Origin: Alphaproteobacteria bacterium
GTDB taxonomy: Bacteria > Pseudomonadota > Alphaproteobacteria > Micropepsales > Micropepsaceae
NCBI GenBank assembly: GCA_028869725.1
Contig: JAGWRJ010000150.1
Span: 1 to 5,858, forward strand
Length of the DNA stretch: 5,858 nucleotides
Direction: 5' to 3'
In this document: piece by piece, positions 5,401 through 5,858 of the stretch
Numbering within the stretch: the stretch's first letter is position 1
Layout of the letters: every line of letters starts with the position of its first letter
Translations under genes and position numbers: made by a program
Notes under the pieces: model-generated
The model's input: the letters and a program-made list of their open reading frames with translations, nothing else
What the model was told of the DNA's origin: nothing
Database searches by the model: none

Positions 5401-5858
5401 ATACGGCGCCCCGGAGCGCAGGAACAGTCGTATTAATAAACGTTCCATCTGTCTGCTGGTTGAATGCGAATTGATTTCCGTCCGGCGTTGCGAGCGTGAT
5501 AACACCCTGCCCTTGAAGATAAGCGAAGGTTCCAAGTTGATAGCCGTAATTGAAATTAGTGCCGATCCCGAAGGCTCCTGCGTTACCGTCCATCGTTCGA
5601 TAGGTGCGAACGATGGAGATGCTTCCGCGAGCGCCACTTATGACGATGTCAGTGGAAGAGTAGCTCACGATGCCCGATGAAAAGTCGACCGGATAGGGGT
5701 TTTGCGGCGCTGGGGGATCCGGACTCGGGCAGACGGGGCATGGCGGTGCCGGCGGTGGTTGCGGGCCGCCTCCGCCGTCTGGACTCGGATTCGAGCCGGG
5801 TGGTGGCGGTGGTTGCGGGCCGTGCCAGTCGAAATGAACCAAGCCATAGCGATGGCCG
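2447..5858 (-). CDS. RHS-repeat protein with C-terminal permuted papain-like tip (5' end probably outside window)
   Basis: Residues are numbered from a TTG at 5842. Residues 1-50 are a Pro/Gly-rich linker with a CPVC motif. Residues 50 to about 180 resemble the DUF6531 domain that opens many RHS proteins (NPYPVDFSSG, later VRTYRT). Residues ~185-840 hold more than twenty YD repeats about 20-21 residues apart (FTYDSAGNLL and similar). Residues ~890-993 are the RHS-associated core (FQFTGR, GLYYYRARFY, GRFISEDPSGF), ending in DPRGL at 989-993. The remaining 138 residues are a distinct tip. In known RHS proteins the YD repeats form a hollow shell around the tip, and the core is an aspartyl autoprotease that cuts after DPxGL. 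No signal peptide is visible at this N-terminus. The frame is open upstream of the TTG to the window edge, and no ribosome-binding site precedes the TTG, so the protein is probably longer. The stop is TGA at 2449-2447. Family assignment is firm; toxin, adhesin or carbohydrate-binding roles remain possible. Confidence 0.93.
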   Translation of the reverse strand, partial: GHRYGLVHFDWHGPQPPPPPGSNPSPDGGGGPQPPPAPPCPVCPSPDPPAPQNPYPVDFSSGIVSYSSTDIVISGARGSISIVRTYRTMDGNAGAFGIGTNFNYGYQLGTFAYLQGQGVITLATPDGNQFAFNQQTDGTFINTTVPALRGAVLTPNGTSGTYILKWREGTTYQFQTTSFGVREAFLTSITDPNGNTISFTLNPSVAGQITQITDPVGRSFNLVYDSFNRITSITDSTGRAVSYIYNSQGTLATFTDAAGGVTNYSYDSQNNLISITDPRGVVTEQNTYDSNGRVMQQVEADGGVYQFAYSLSNPMVPTSPVLQTVVTDPMGHRTTYRFDPQGFLLNVIDATGQQTALVRDPGHNNLVSAYQGTATCATCGSPAQGNVSYTFDSAGNVLTKTDALGRVTSFTYDTRFNKVASITDPLGNVTAFTYDSAGNLLTSKDPGGNTTNFTYNSFGQVTQITDPLSNATKFSYDAFGNLVSTTDPLGNTTSTVYDALSRPIQTIDALSRKSESAYDALGRVVKQTNAQGNSAQFTYDKVGNVLSVADAKGNKTSFAYDGMSRLLTRTDPLGHSDSRTYDKNGNLIQFVDRRGQKSMFTYDAVNRLIGESYQDGSTVSRAYDANGRLTNATDSASGSFDFTYDAAGHLLSASNPVGSIQYSYDAAGRMNSHQVSGQSALTYTYDKASNLAGASMPQASVGFVYDQDNRLTTITRANGVNSHYVYDAASHLLSITHSGGQGINIPLVYSYDPTGNRTNYSTPVAQPLITQAAGYSVNVDNQLVTGSTSSGPSSYVYDANGNLSSVTNSSGTTTYTWDSRDRLVSISGPGQTASFVYDFKGKLISERSSDPSGSLTQNFLLDDLTNVAYIARSNGDSLSVLSGRILDQHLAVVHSSGQVEYGLSDAVNSTTTTVDQTGRQLASFFYEPFGQTTTTGAYPFQFTGRAPVEDGLYYYRARFYAADAGRFISEDPSGFSGGVNSYSYADNNVPNWTDPRGLDVTVNYYSGQDGNPFGHVGICINGGQCFGFDPGQGGWGFLTPFGIPVPGEVDPIEGNRPIISSETIPTTPEQDQEILGYIHNRQSSPGAYDLYFRNCAQFARSALAAGGISTPWSVLPSSLLSGLQNQCTCNTANAAP
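2450..2863 (-). other. variable C-terminal tip of RHS protein, candidate permuted NlpC/P60/LRAT-like enzyme domain
   Basis: These bases encode residues 994-1131, following DPRGL. The tip contains NPFGHVGICINGGQCFGFDP, with a candidate catalytic His1010 (codon 2815-2813), and later YDLYFRNCAQFARSALAAGG, with candidate nucleophile Cys1090 (codon 2575-2573). The order His in a GHxGI strand first, then Asn-Cys at the start of a helix, is the circularly permuted arrangement known from the papain-like NlpC/P60 clan, including LRAT/HRASLS-type acyltransferases and YiiX-type proteins. Known members are peptidases, amidases or acyltransferases. I infer a hydrolase or acyltransferase effector; the substrate cannot be read from the sequence. 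The segment between the motifs is Pro-rich (FGIPVPGEVDP). The tail contains CTCN. No membrane segment is visible. Confidence 0.6.
2864..3169 (-). other. RHS-associated core domain with DPRGL self-cleavage motif
   Basis: These bases encode residues ~892-993 of the RHS protein. Recognisable core blocks in order are FFYEPFGQ, FQFTGRAPVEDGLYYYRARF, GRFISEDPSGFSGG, NSYSYADNNVPN and WTDPRGL. This is the usual signature of the RHS repeat-associated core, and the DPxGL end marks the boundary between conserved shell and variable tip. By analogy with characterised RHS proteins, cleavage is expected after Leu993, leaving the tip enclosed. Cleavage itself is inferred. Confidence 0.9.
5751..5821. repeat. 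short direct repeat in the Pro/Gly-rich linker coding region
   Basis: A 17-bp sequence, ggcggtggttgcgggcc, occurs at 5751-5767 and again at 5805-5821. On the minus strand it encodes GPQPPP-type segments, giving a linker that reads GPQPPPPPGSNPS followed by GPQPPPAPPCPVC. Such repeats expand or contract easily by slippage, so linker length may vary between strains. It is inside the RHS reading frame and is not a separate element. Confidence 0.75.

Noticed and set aside
5819..5858. Resemblance of RYGLVHFDW to the C-terminal end of family 1 glycoside hydrolases (fusion to the RHS protein)
   Set aside because: The match is only a few residues at the window edge and can easily be chance.

Overview
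The window holds two large protein genes and, between them, a tandem repeat. All sit on the minus strand, so the biological order runs from high to low coordinates. GC is moderate to high. The proteins are large, repetitive and probably exported: YD/RHS repeats, IPT/TIG and SbsA-type Ig-like domains, and an acidic Asp/Gly segment followed by GTNPL. This combination is typical of big surface proteins in soil and sediment Verrucomicrobia and neighbouring lineages (other PVC, Acidobacteria). The lineage is inferred from protein style only; the window has no marker gene.

5858-2447 (minus): an RHS-repeat protein. It has a Pro/Gly-rich linker, a DUF6531-like N-terminal domain, more than twenty YD repeats, an RHS-associated core ending in DPRGL, and a 138-residue C-terminal tip. 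The tip has a His-then-Asn-Cys arrangement like permuted papain-fold (NlpC/P60/LRAT-like) enzymes. The reading frame stays open to the right edge, so its true start is probably outside the window.

2446-2079 (minus): the spacer, where an immunity gene might be expected. No conventional gene is visible. Instead there are three copies (96, 117 and 117 bp) of a repeat. Each copy carries a GCATACATGC/GCATGTATGC hairpin followed by a purine-rich ribosome-binding-site-like motif and a start codon. Read in one frame, the array gives three small ORFs of 27, 29 and 36 codons. Each stops exactly 6 nt before the next start, and the last stops 6 nt before the TTG start of the downstream gene. The third repeat copy runs into that gene and supplies its RBS, start codon and the first half of its signal peptide. 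This is the most unusual part of the window.

2078-1 (minus): a large exported protein truncated by the left edge (692 codons present). It has a signal peptide, a short YD segment, IPT/TIG, a second Ig-like region, a Ca-binding-like Asp-rich segment and three SbsA-type Ig-like domains. Its TTG start makes it easy to miss.

The likely theme is a secreted RHS protein with a candidate enzymatic tip, followed by a secreted adhesin-like multidomain protein. Whether the two work together cannot be told from the sequence; shared strand and adjacency are the only links.
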